From: Cynocephalus volans
Taxonomy: Eukaryota > Chordata > Mammalia > Dermoptera > Cynocephalidae
Direction: 5' to 3'
Length of the DNA stretch: 64,000 nucleotides
NCBI RefSeq assembly: GCF_027409185.1
Contig: NC_084463.1
Location: 155,856,369 to 155,920,368 of the forward strand
Shown: one piece after another, positions 48,401 to 55,870 of the stretch
How the letters are laid out: every line of letters starts with the position of its first letter
Numbering within the stretch: the stretch's first letter is position 1
Made by a program: the position numbers and the translations under genes
The notes under the pieces: generated by a model
The model's input: the letters and a program-made list of their open reading frames with translations, nothing else
Databases searched by the model: none
Told to the model about the DNA's origin: nothing

Positions 48401-51400
48401 TGGTAAAGCTTTGGCTGAACTTCACTGAGGAAAAAAAGAAAACAAGAACAAATCTTAGGAAATGATGAAAAACCCCTGGGAGACTTTATTCCTAGGACAA
48501 AAAAAAAAAAAAAAACCCTGCTCAATGGAAAGTGCTAGACCACCCACATCAACACAGACATGCAAATCCTGACAGGAAAGCTCAAGTGGCTTGAGTAAAA
48601 TAGGCACTAAATGAGTCAAAGGACTGGAACTGTAATGTTGACGAGTACTGGCTACACTTCATTATGGCAGCCGGAGCAGACCAATACATCCTGGCTCCAG
48701 GACTGTCAAGCACCTACTCAAAGACCAGTAGGGAGATTTATGACAGTTAAAGCTGAGTTTATTAAATGTGCTAAGCAAGGGAGAGCATAGAGTCTCAGTC
48801 TCAAGAGGGTACTTGTAGGTGTCATCAGCTGCAGTGAGTCACAGGAAGGTTTTAGGGAAGAGTAACCACAGGCTGGGCAGGAACTGGTTAGAGTTTACAA
48901 ACTAGAGTATTTGCAGGCACAGTCTTATTTTGGGAAAGCATAAAGTCACATGAATTACTGTTAAAACAGTTTCTCTGTGGTCTTATCTTGAAAATATGGC
49001 TCTGGAAATCCTTGTATTAAAAACTGGAAGTTAGATATTTAGTCTCTCATGTCACGCTTGGGTGCACCTTATCAATTTGCTGAGTGTTTTTAAAATCTTG
49101 GTTTCTATTTCATTTCTCAGTTCTCAGTAATCTTAACTATCACTAAAACGAAGACTTTGAAAATTACAAAAAGTATAAAGAAGAAGCAACTTTTCAAAAC
49201 TGACTTTTCAAAATCAACAAAAGTCAGAAGATAGTAGAATATCTTCAATGTGCTGAAAAAGTAACTGCCAACTAATTACCTATCATTACCCATTAAAATA
49301 CCTTACAAGAATGCAGGTGAAATGAAGAACTTCAGATACAAAAATTGAGCCACCTCCTGTAGACCAACATAGGCATAACAGGAGGAATGAAGGATAAACT
49401 CTAAATAGAAAGAAAATAAGACAAGAATGTAATAAGAATGTAATAAATACGTGAATAAACATAAGTGAATTTTGCTTGTGTAAAGCAATAATAACAGAAT
49501 ACACTGGGATTAAAAAATAAAGAAGTATTTAAAATACCAGACAACATTAACGTATAAGTAGAGAAGGGAGAAAATGGTGTTTTTGCTATTTGCGTTTGCT
49601 GAGAGCCTTAGTCTCACCTGAAAAGAGGGCAAAGGGTTTATGAGATTTAGACTTTGATAAATTAAGTATGTTTTAATGCATAAGGCAGCATCAAAAGTAA
49701 GAAACTAGACCTAATAGACATATTTAGTCTACTATACTCAGCAACAACAGAATACACATTTCTGTAGCTAATACTAACAAAAAATAAGCACATGATGCAG
49801 AAATAATACGATTCCAGATTAATACTGAAGGTTGAAGGCATACAGTTTATGTTCTATGCAATAAAACCTTACACAATTATAAAAAATAATTTCAAAAACC
49901 CCTCTGTGGTTATATATCAAGAAGTATACTTCAGAGAAGCAAAATCATAATAGAAATCTAATGTTTTGGAATAAAAGATCAAAAACTTGTGGGGAGAAAG
50001 TAAAGCAATACTTTTAAGGCAAGCCATAGCCACGAAAAGGAGATACAGTCTTGTGCCACATAACAGCATTTTGGTCAACAACGGTCCACATATACCACGG
50101 TGGTCCCATAAGATTACAATGGAGCTGAAATATTCCAGTCACCTAGTGATATCATAACTGTGGTAATGTTATGATGCAATGAACTAATTATACAGGAGCA
50201 ACAGGGCTGTACTATACAGGCTAGGTGTGTTGAAGGCTGTACCATCTAGGTCTGTGTAAGTATACTCCATGATGTTCGCACAATGACAAAATCGCCTGAC
50301 ACATTTCTCAGAATATATCCCCATCATTAAGCTATGCATGACTGTATTTTTTTTGAAGAATGTCTTTACTTTCTAGTACCACAAAATGTTCCAGGATTAT
50401 CTCGTATATATCCAGTTGTTAAGTGACACATGACTGTGCTATAAAATATGAAAATTTAGAAAATAATGGTCCAAGGGCCGACCCCGTGGCTCACTCATGA
50501 GAGTGCGGTGCTGGGAGCGCCAAGGCCACGGGTTCGGATCCTGTATAGGGATGGCCGGTGCGCTCACTGGCTGAGCGCAGTGCGGGCGACACCAAGCCAA
50601 GGGTTATGATCCCCTTACCAGTCACAAAAAAAAAAGAAAAGAAAGAAAAGAATGGTCCAAGCATTAATCTCAGTGAGTTGGGAAAAGAACAAAAAATAAA
50701 CCCAAAGAAAGTGGAATAAAGAAAACAATATACAAAGATAAGAGCAGAAATTAGTAAACAAACAAACCAAAAAAATCATGCACATGCTAGAAAAGATCAA
50801 AATAGCAAACAATTGGTTCTTTGAAAATGTTAATAAAATTCACAAATCAGTTTTTTCCCACTTCTCGTTATGGCAAAGTAATTTAAATCAGAATATCTCC
50901 TTAAGTAAAAACCACTTTAAAAGCTGATTGGTGTTTAAAAACATACCCAGCAATTTGAATACAGATGAAAGAAACCATAGCAGCTAGAACTTGAAGAGCA
51001 AGGATCAGGTAAAGAATTGTATGCACTGAAGTAAACCCAAAATTTGAAAACAAACAAACAAAACAAAAGAAAACAAAAAAAAGCAGCAAAAGAAACAAGC
51101 AAATTAAAACCACCTCAAAGACACTATGAAGAAATTAACATTAATTTATTAAATTAACACATATTTACTTATGTTCTCAAATGGCTAGAAGAGAGGCACT
51201 CAAATGTTCTCATCACAAAGAAATGATACATTTTTGCAATGATGAATATGCAAAGTACCCTGATTTGATTATGACACATTGTACACATGCATTGAAATAT
51301 AATTCTGTACTCCATAAATATGTGCAATCAAGATATTTCACTTAAAATAAACTCCTTTAAAAAAAAAAAAAAAAGAAGGTGGAAAAGCAAGGCACAGACT

Positions 51401-53653
51401 AGGAAAAAAATTTCCTGGTGCATAAGGACCCACATTCAGAATATATTAAGTACTCCTGAAAAACCAACAATAAAAAGGCAAAAAATTTAAACCTAGTCAG
51501 GCTTGAACAAGAACTTCACAAAGAAAGATAAACAAATGGCTAGGGAACATGTAAAAATGTGCTCAACGTTATTATTCGTCAGATAAATGAAAATCAAAAT
51601 CACAATAAGATGCCACTGTATGCACACTAGAATAATTTTAATTAAAGGGACTAGAATGTGAAACAACCGGAACACTTGTATGTTTTTGGTGGGAGTGTAA
51701 AACGATTCCACTGCCTTGGAAGACGATGTGGCAGTTTTTAGCAAAGTTAAGCATATACCTATTTTATGTCTCGCAATATATACAAGAATGTTCATGACAG
51801 CTCTACTCATCATAGTCAAAACTGGAAGCAATTCAAATGTCTATCAACAGCAGGGTGGCTAAACCGAGATTATTCAAATAATAGAATACTGATCTCAGCA
51901 ATAAAGCAGCAACCTATTCATGGAACAATATGGATAAATTTCAGTCCATTATATTGAACAAATAAGTTCAGATACAAAAATGAACAGGCAAATTTAATAA
52001 ATTATGTTAGAAATCAGAAGAGTGGTTGCCTCTAGATGGAGTGGGAGGATTAACGGAGAAGGGACACGAGAACTTACTGGGGTGATGGAAATGTGCTATA
52101 TCTTGACCTAGAAAGCAAAAAAATAAAATAAAATATACTTCTTTACATATAAACTTTGGTATGGCAAAAAAAAAAAAAAAAAAAAACAGGAAAAAATTTT
52201 ATTTTTAGATTTTATTTTTAAATTTATTTTATTTTTTAAGCAGATAACAGTGAAATTTAAATATCTTAATACACAGAAGGCATATAACTAACAAGAAATA
52301 GTCAAAAACACAACAAAATTAAATAAGGAATAGACAAAGCATATGAGGAGGGAAATTACAAAAACAGCAACTCTAATGGCTACACGTATTCACAGAGCAA
52401 GGCTCAAATTCACTAGCTGTCAGGGAAATGACAATTAAATTCACAATAGACTAATATTTACATTCATTAGACTGGCAAATATTAAACGTTATTCCACGAC
52501 TGTCAGGGACATGGTGAAGAGGATGCAATAGAAATGTGACATGTTACTACCATTTTGGAAAGCAAGGAGATGAAATTCCTTTTAACCTGTGTATCTATAT
52601 CTACAGCAATCAAACCACCTATATATAAGCATATGTGAACAAGAATGCTATTGCAACATTGCTCAGAAGTGTAGAACAAACAAACAAAAACCACAGGGGG
52701 GAAAAAAAAGGAGGAGGAAATAAATTAGTTCCTGTCACCAAAGAATAAACAAATTATGGCAAACGACACCATAAAATATAATGTGGCCGTTAAAAACCAG
52801 GTGGCTCTAAAATAAATAATTATCCAACCTATAGTTAAAACATGGTAGACAAATATGGCTGTAGAACATTCAGAATGTTAACCACATTAACTATTGCAAC
52901 TTAAATATAAAGTAGAGCTCTCAGAAGATTACAAACCTTAACTGGCACAGTGCTAGTGTCCAGCCTCTGGGCACTATACATACAAGGTGTGTATCATTAT
53001 TTGTACTCTTAGTTAAGGAAATACAAAACATCTTAAAGGTCTTTTGCAGTGATAAAAAGAACACAAGACATTATCTTAGTCAATGCTTCTTTTTATGTCT
53101 TTTTCTGCAGGCTCCTCTTTTTGTAGGCTTCTTGATTTCTTTTCTTCCTTTTTTTCTTTCCTTTTCTATTTTTGCTTATATCTTTTCCTGTTTTTTTTTT
53201 TTTAATCTTCTTTTTCCTTCATTCTTAAACAGACCACTTTTTTGATATGTATTTCTTTATATTTTATATATTTATGCAATGGGGTATTTCCTATACATGA
53301 ATACAGTTTAGAAAATGTATTATTTTGTATGACTTTCTCTAAGAAAATCATATACTATGCTATGCCAAAATATATGTATATTCGCATGATCTTGCACTAA
53401 TCAGATTTCTAAACATGAGATACACTTTAGAGATGTGGGTAGCTTTTATTACCTGGGCATTGCTAGCTTATTGTAATCAGAAAAATCATTACCATGTTAA
53501 CACCATAAATCTTCATTTTTTTTCCTTCTTCTGTTACAGGGAATTTTGATTATGTTGATGGTCTTCAGCATTATTGAATTACTCATTTCTCTGTCTTTCT
53601 CAGTCTTTGGATCCCACTCAGATGACTGTAATTGTGAGGAATGGGGCGAATAG
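30326..53653 (+). CDS. MS4A5: MS4A5, complete coding region (five exons, 201 residues)
   Basis: Coding exons 30326-30478, 32757-32885, 34391-34447, 35426-35578 and 53540-53653 all have AG/GT borders, phase-0 joins and no internal stop. They give 51+43+19+51+37 = 201 residues, against about 200 for human MS4A5 (from memory). The N-terminus MDSSTAH and the family hallmarks (L-G-T-x-Q-I-L in TM1, GYPFW before TM2) identify it. TM1 is about 54-72, TM2 88-106, TM3 119-141, TM4 158-186. The loop between TM3 and TM4 has Cys147 and Cys156, a likely disulfide. The C-terminus is short, with a CNC motif. MS4A proteins are four-pass membrane proteins; MS4A5 is mainly testis-expressed, and its molecular role is little known. 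Intron 4 is about 18 kb. The gene looks intact. Confidence 0.93.
31110..31290 (+). mobile_element. MER5-like hAT-Charlie MITE remnant
   Basis: Blocks resembling MER5A ('ccctaggccttattccagaa', 'aggtaatctgtatttttaaa'), diverged and with poorly defined ends. Confidence 0.45.
32376..32562 (+). mobile_element. MER5A-like hAT-Charlie MITE
   Basis: Starts near 'gtgcttcttaaactttcaca' and ends 'ccacattttcaggagcactg', with the internal block 'gctcctaggtgatccagatg'. This is the order of MER5A. Non-autonomous, old. Confidence 0.65.
32757..32885 (+). CDS. MS4A5: MS4A5 coding exon 2 (TM1, first loop, start of TM2)
   Basis: 129 bp between tttacag and gtgagt. Reads [17 protein letters not shown], the charged loop KPYPRFPF, then GYPFWSSVL entering TM2. 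The Q-I-L-x-G-I-M and G-Y-P-F-W motifs are typical of the MS4A family. Confidence 0.93.
33100..33850. repeat. Old L2-like and unassigned repeat remnants in MS4A5 intron 2
   Basis: 33110-33250 resembles an L2 3' end in reverse ('ttcatttattcaaaattagt', 'ataagccaggcacatag'). 33420-33850 is an old purine-rich repeat of unknown family. No coding content. Confidence 0.35.
34391..34447 (+). CDS. MS4A5: MS4A5 coding exon 3 (TM2 and cytoplasmic loop)
   Basis: 57 bp between tttttaacag and gtgagt. Encodes [19 protein letters not shown]: the second half of TM2 and a basic cytoplasmic turn. The small exon at this position is shared across MS4A genes. Confidence 0.93.
35426..35578 (+). CDS. MS4A5: MS4A5 coding exon 4 (TM3, extracellular loop, start of TM4)
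   Basis: 153 bp between attgcag and gtaagt. TM3 ([18 protein letters not shown]) is followed by the loop with CGY and QC, the two conserved extracellular cysteines, then ITILFI entering TM4. Confidence 0.93.
36100..37650 (+). mobile_element. Old L1/HAL1-like 5' UTR and ORF1-region fragment, sense
   Basis: Diverged A-rich sequence with blocks such as 'gtcaaggctcagagtccact' and 'aaaatacagcagaaataaaa' that resemble the 5' and ORF1 region of old L1M/HAL1. All frames are broken. Confidence 0.4.
37807..38241 (-). repeat. Provirus 3' LTR
   Basis: 435 bp, starts TG and ends CA. In provirus orientation its U3 abuts a polypurine tract (38244-38258 complement). An AATAAA-type signal (complement of 37964-37969) lies in the U3/R region. 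By hand alignment it differs from the partner LTR at about 50 sites. Confidence 0.9.
38242..38258 (-). other. Provirus polypurine tract
   Basis: The + strand reads tatccccctttttttat right next to the LTR, so the provirus strand has a run of A then G just before U3, as needed for plus-strand priming. Confidence 0.75.
38372..38610 (-). pseudogene. Possible env transmembrane-subunit remnant of the provirus
   Basis: The minus strand encodes a short frame with a leucine-rich heptad-like stretch ([17 protein letters not shown]) followed by a Gly/Asn/Thr-rich part. Position just upstream of the 3' LTR and composition fit the env TM region of a class-II element. No membrane anchor or surface subunit is recognisable. 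Tentative. Confidence 0.4.
38700..41200 (-). other. Decayed internal proviral region, not assigned
   Basis: Lies where the rest of pol and env would be expected. No frame of more than about 70 codons has a recognisable motif and AT content is high. It could be degraded env, or a secondary insertion. I see no host gene. Confidence 0.4.
41200..41733 (-). pseudogene. Provirus protease end, RT start and integrase fragment (pol with internal deletion)
   Basis: The minus strand, read from 41733 down, gives the protease C-terminal region (about 41730-41620), then the start of reverse transcriptase ([14 protein letters not shown] and later [10 protein letters not shown]). At about 41345 it jumps straight to integrase core sequence ([18 protein letters not shown]). 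The RT palm and catalytic region, RNase H and the integrase N-terminal zinc domain are absent. Stops and frame changes occur too. The join shows a deletion of roughly 2 kb of pol. Confidence 0.8.
41734..42240 (-). pseudogene. Provirus dUTPase-protease frame (pro)
   Basis: A 168-codon frame. The N-terminal part has dUTPase-like sequence ending [14 protein letters not shown]. The second part has the aspartic-protease active-site segment, which reads [11 protein letters not shown], so the usual Asp-Thr-Gly is Asp-Leu-Gly and the enzyme is presumably dead. A dUTPase domain upstream of protease is characteristic of betaretroviruses and class-II ERVs. The 5' end of the frame is not defined. Confidence 0.8.
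42403..43667 (-). pseudogene. Provirus gag (matrix, capsid, nucleocapsid), broken
   Basis: The start is at the ATG complement of 43665-43667, followed by Gly-2 (a myristoylation candidate) and a matrix-like helix-rich segment. An in-frame TGA lies at 43491-43493. The frame reopens to 42957, with a Pro-rich segment (PPPPPPSPP), then shifts near 43060 into a capsid frame (42623-43063) holding the major-homology-type motif [12 protein letters not shown]. Another break at about 42622 leads into a nucleocapsid frame with [14 protein letters not shown] (a CCHC knuckle) and an incomplete second knuckle (CPKC). Confidence 0.85.
43889..43906 (-). other. Provirus primer-binding site
   Basis: Two bases inside the 5' LTR the provirus strand reads TGGTGCCCTGAGTGAGGA. 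From memory it matches the 3' end of elongator tRNA-Met (about 14 of 17) slightly better than tRNA-Lys1,2 (about 12 of 18, with one mismatch explicable by CpG decay). Primer identity is therefore undecided. Confidence 0.6.
43909..44343 (-). repeat. Provirus 5' LTR
   Basis: 435 bp, TG to CA, identical in length to the other LTR and about 88% identical by hand count. Flanked on the right by CCCTT, the target-site copy. Confidence 0.9.
45640..47460 (-). mobile_element. Old LINE-1 ORF2, antisense, host of a U1 insertion
   Basis: Reversed ORF2 blocks throughout: 'accattgcctaacccaaggt' near 45752, 'tgcatctatcaaggtgatca' near 46947, 'cattcctgggataaatccca' near 47041, 'agccatctgggcctgggttt' near 47317. 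A 17-bp duplication and a U1 snRNA piece interrupt it at 46088-46155. Frames broken. Confidence 0.8.
46088..46155 (+). pseudogene. Truncated U1 snRNA retrocopy with 17-bp target-site duplications
   Basis: Bases 46106-46138 match the first about 32 nt of U1 snRNA, including the 5' splice-site-recognising acttacctg and gcaggggagataccatgat. The piece ends at U1 position about 32. GAAAATGGGGAGCACAA stands on both sides (46088-46104 and 46139-46155), a perfect target-site duplication. The copy is 3'-truncated, lacks a promoter and any stem-loop beyond part of SL1, and inserted into an L1. It is a pseudogene, not an snRNA gene. Confidence 0.88.
47461..49370. other. MS4A5 intron 4: mostly unassigned, with a possible LTR fragment
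   Basis: 48661-48690 (ttatggcagccggagcagac) matches the 3' terminus of an MST/THE1-like LTR. 48700-49060 looks like an antisense LTR ('gctgagtttattaaatgtgc'), family unknown. An A-run sits at 48500-48516. No gene is seen. Confidence 0.35.
49380..50045 (+). mobile_element. Old LINE-1 fragments, sense
   Basis: A-rich sense L1-like sequence with 'aaaagatcaaaaacttgtgg' and 'gtaaagcaatacttttaagg' blocks, the ORF2 region of old L1. It continues after the Tigger-like element and SINE at about 50651-50860 ('aattggttctttgaaaatgt'). Confidence 0.5.
50046..50344 (-). mobile_element. Tigger/MER2-like DNA transposon (MITE)
   Basis: Terminal inverted repeats CAGTCTTGTGCCACATAA (left) and ttaagctatgcatgactg (right), with TA directly outside each end (50044-50045, 50345-50346). 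Internal blocks such as 'gtggtcccataagattacaa' and 'ttcgcacaatgacaaaatcg' match the MER2/Tigger group. No transposase. A second right-end-like motif, 'ttaagtgacacatgactg', follows at about 50421-50438. Confidence 0.75.
50476..50650 (+). mobile_element. Dimeric tRNA-Ile-derived SINE (CYN-like, colugo)
   Basis: Two tRNA-like monomers. The first begins ggccgaccccgtggctcact and contains a box-B-like ggttcggatcc. The second begins ggccggtgcgctcactggct and ends gatccccttaccagtcac before an A-rich tail. AATGGTCCAAG flanks both sides (50465-50475 and 50651-50661), the target-site duplication. The structure fits CYN SINEs, known only from flying lemurs, as I recall. It lies within an old L1. Confidence 0.8.
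51150..51375 (+). mobile_element. LINE-1 3' end, sense
   Basis: L1 3' UTR ending ('gatgaatatgcaaagtaccc', 'ctccataaatatgtgcaatc') and an A-tail at 51360-51374. Same young family as 19020-19430 and 23590-24080. Confidence 0.65.
51380..52900 (+). mobile_element. Old LINE-1 3' region, sense
   Basis: Sense blocks: 'caaatggctagggaacatgt', 'caaaatcacaataagatgcc', 'cttggaagacgatgtggcag' (ORF2 C-terminus), and 'gtggttgcctctagatggag' (3' UTR). An A-run at 52166-52185 marks one end. A second, related old L1 3' piece follows to about 52900. The small open frames here are fossil L1. Confidence 0.65.
53540..53653 (+). CDS. MS4A5: MS4A5 coding exon 5 (TM4 and C-terminus)
   Basis: Begins after ctgttacag at 53540 and ends at TAG (53651-53653). 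TM4 reads [18 protein letters not shown]; the short tail ends with CNCEEWGE. Human MS4A5, from memory, ends in a similar acidic/cysteine motif. It lies about 18 kb from exon 4. Confidence 0.92.
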   Translation, partial: GILIMLMVFSIIELLISLSFSVFGSHSDDCNCEEWGE

Positions 53654-54010
53654 CACCATGAGAATAAAGATGTGTTATAATACTATTTAGAGGTGAATTC
53701 TGCTTGTGAGGAAAAGCCAAAAAGAACATAAAATCTTAAGGCTGGAAATTCTTTGCAGAAAAGGGGAGTGACTCAAGAGACAAGGATCTAAGGACATTTT
53801 GGTTTTGTTTGTTTTTTAAATTTTTATTTTAATTTTATTTTTTATTTTTTATTACACATACATGTGAGGTACAATGTTGATTTTCAATAATTGTGTAGAA
53901 TGTGTGGTGGTTAGATCAGTATAGTTAGCTTATTCATCATTACACTATGCAGTCATTCTTTGTGTCCTTTGGCCAATTCCCCTGAGGACATTTTGTCTGA
54001 TAATAAATTT
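53654..54010 (+). terminator. MS4A5: MS4A5 3' UTR with candidate polyadenylation signals and an L1 tail insertion
   Basis: AATAAA at 53663-53668 lies only nine bases past the stop codon; a second AATAAA is at 54002-54007. Between them, 53802-53984 is an antisense L1 3'-end insertion flanked by AGGACATTTTG at 53791-53801 and 53985-53995. Which signal is used cannot be told from sequence. Confidence 0.5.
53802..53984 (-). mobile_element. Short LINE-1 3'-end insertion near MS4A5 stop
   Basis: Starts with a T/TA-rich head (reversed tail), followed by reversed L1 3' UTR ('acacatacatgtgaggtaca', 'gtgtggtggttagatcagta'). An 11-bp direct repeat flanks it, so it is a single, heavily 5'-truncated insertion of about 180 bp. 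Confidence 0.75.
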
Positions 54011-54359
54011 CGCCTCCTGGCAATGCCATCTTCCCCTCTCCCCAAATCAAATGGTCATTTTGATGTCATTACCTCCGTTAGTCATGCATTCTTTAAGTGA
54101 AAGAACAGCAATGTGGTGTTGCCTCTGTGCAAAGATATAAATCAAAGTCCAGAGTCTGGGGTGGCCAATCATCTAACTTAACTGGTTCATGACATCTGCT
54201 GATGAGTTCAAAGAGACTCCCAGTGGCTTCTACTCCACTGATGTGTGGAAACATGAGCTGGCTGGAAGAAGAGTTTCACCCACAGATTTTACATTGATGC
54301 TGCAAGATCGTCGATGTTAATAGCTGGTCAACTATAATAGAAACAATAGTAAAAATAAC

Positions 54360-54610
54360 GAGAATAAATATTGGTGGATCCACTACTGTGTTCTAAACAT
54401 TATGCTAAGTGTTACACGTGTGTTACTCATTTAATCTCTCAAAAACTCTAAGAGGCAAATTTTATTATTATACCCATTTTACAGACAAGCTGAAGCACAG
54501 AGAGGATAGGAATTTGCCCAAGGTCACAAAACTTGCAATGGCAGAGCCATAATATCAATAAGCAACCTGGATTCAGAGACTAATGTCTTAATCTCTATAC
54601 CAACATCTCC
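54360..54610 (-). repeat. MIR SINE remnant
   Basis: 'tatacccattttacagacaa', 'gcacagagaggataggaatt' and 'caaggtcacaaaacttgcaa' are the reverse complement of the MIR core and tail. Confidence 0.7.
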
Positions 54611-54773
54611 TAAGCTTTTTAGTCTTAGAATGCCTTCACGTCATTAAAAATTATTGAGGTCTCATTACACATTAATATAAAGGATATTTTTACTAAAATA
54701 ATTATACTTTCCATAATAAAATAATTAGTGTGGAGAATGGCATTGATTTATATTTTTGCAAATCTCTTTAATG

Positions 54774-54935
54774 CAGTGGTTCCCAAACTCTACTGTGCAT
54801 TCAAATCATCTGAGGAATATTTACAAACCCCAATGCACCACATACCAATTAAATCCAAATGTGGTAAGAGCCAGGCATCAGTAGTTTTTAAAGATTTCCA
54901 CATGATTCCAGTGCAGAGCAGTTTGGAAGCCACTG
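54774..54935 (+). mobile_element. MER5A-like hAT-Charlie MITE
   Basis: Terminal inverted repeats cagtggttcccaaactc and gtttggaagccactg. Flanking 8-bp words ctttaatg and ctttactc look like a decayed target-site duplication. Length about 162 bp, no coding capacity. The 114-codon frame across it (54728-55072) is chance. Confidence 0.8.
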
Positions 54936-55179
54936 CTTTACTCTCGCATAATAACTGGATTCTCTCAACGGCTTTGCATTCCATCTGGTATGATATCTTA
55001 TATTCTGTAGCCTGCAGAGTACACCACTGTAAACTTGTGAAAAAGTTAAATAAGGTTTTGGTGTTATTATGAAAATAGTTTTGAGCTCATGTACCTCCTA
55101 AAAGGGTCTTGAGGACCACAGGGGACACCTAGATCACATTTTGAGCACCACCTGCCTTATACCCGTGTAATATTGCCTT

Positions 55180-55365
55180 CCACTGACTGAATATCTGCTA
55201 AGTATTAGAGATCTTACCTGTATTATCTCACTTGTCATGACAGCCTTCTGAGGTAGGTATGCTTTTGGTCACATACATAAAACCAAAGCTCGAAGTGGTT
55301 AACTTTTCTGAGACCACAGAGGAAGTATGATTTAGAACCAGGATTTGAATCAAGATCTCTAACTC
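55180..55365 (-). repeat. MIR SINE remnant
   Basis: 'gtattatctcacttgtcatg', 'acagccttctgaggtaggta' and 'gatttagaaccaggatttga' follow the MIR consensus in reverse. Confidence 0.55.
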
Positions 55366-55649
55366 CAAAACCTATTTTCCTGTGATACTTTTGCCATAGA
55401 AAAAAACTTACCATACTCAAGGAAACAAATTAACAGGCTTTCATGTCTGCTGTAGGCTGGAAGGACCTTAGGTCCATAGCTACATGTGCGAGGGTAGGGA
55501 CAGGAAGATGGCAGGGGAAAAGCTTATTTTTAATTTTCCAGCGCAGTAAGATTTCTGATGCAAATTATTTGGCAACTGAGTGATCTTCAGATGTGTGATG
55601 TTTGAGATCCTTGTATATTTAAGGGCGAGGAACCCTTACACATACTTGC

Positions 55650-55870
55650 ATGGACTTTTAAGTCAGATCTAGGTTTAAATGTCATTTTGTCACTTAAAGC
55701 TATGTGAACTGAACAAATTATCTAAACCTTGTGGGCTTTAAATTCCTAGACTGAAATGCAATAATAATACCTACCTAATGGGTTTGCCATAAACCTTAAA
55801 TGAAATACATGAAGTGATTGTATCAGTGCTTGGATCTTAAAACTCAATTAGTAACTAATAGAAGTTCTTA
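55650..55870 (+). repeat. MIR SINE remnant
   Basis: 'cactta...gctatgtgaactgaacaaattatct', 'aataataatacctacctaat' and 'gtgattgtatcagtgcttgg' run in the sense MIR order. Diverged. Confidence 0.5.

Larger units (their letters stand above)
35579..53539 (+). other. MS4A5: MS4A5 intron 4, about 18 kb, expanded by mobile elements
   Basis: Starts gtaagt and ends ctgttacag. About a third is an antisense class-II provirus (37807-44343). Other parts are L1 (36100-37650, 45640-47460, 49380-52900), a Tigger/MER2-like element, a SINE and small remnants. Bases 44344-45630 hold a short (TA)n near 45163-45180 and nothing else that I recognise. Confidence 0.8.

Noticed and set aside
54728..55072. 114-codon frame downstream of MS4A5
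   Set aside because: It overlaps a MER5A-like MITE and has no recognisable domain.
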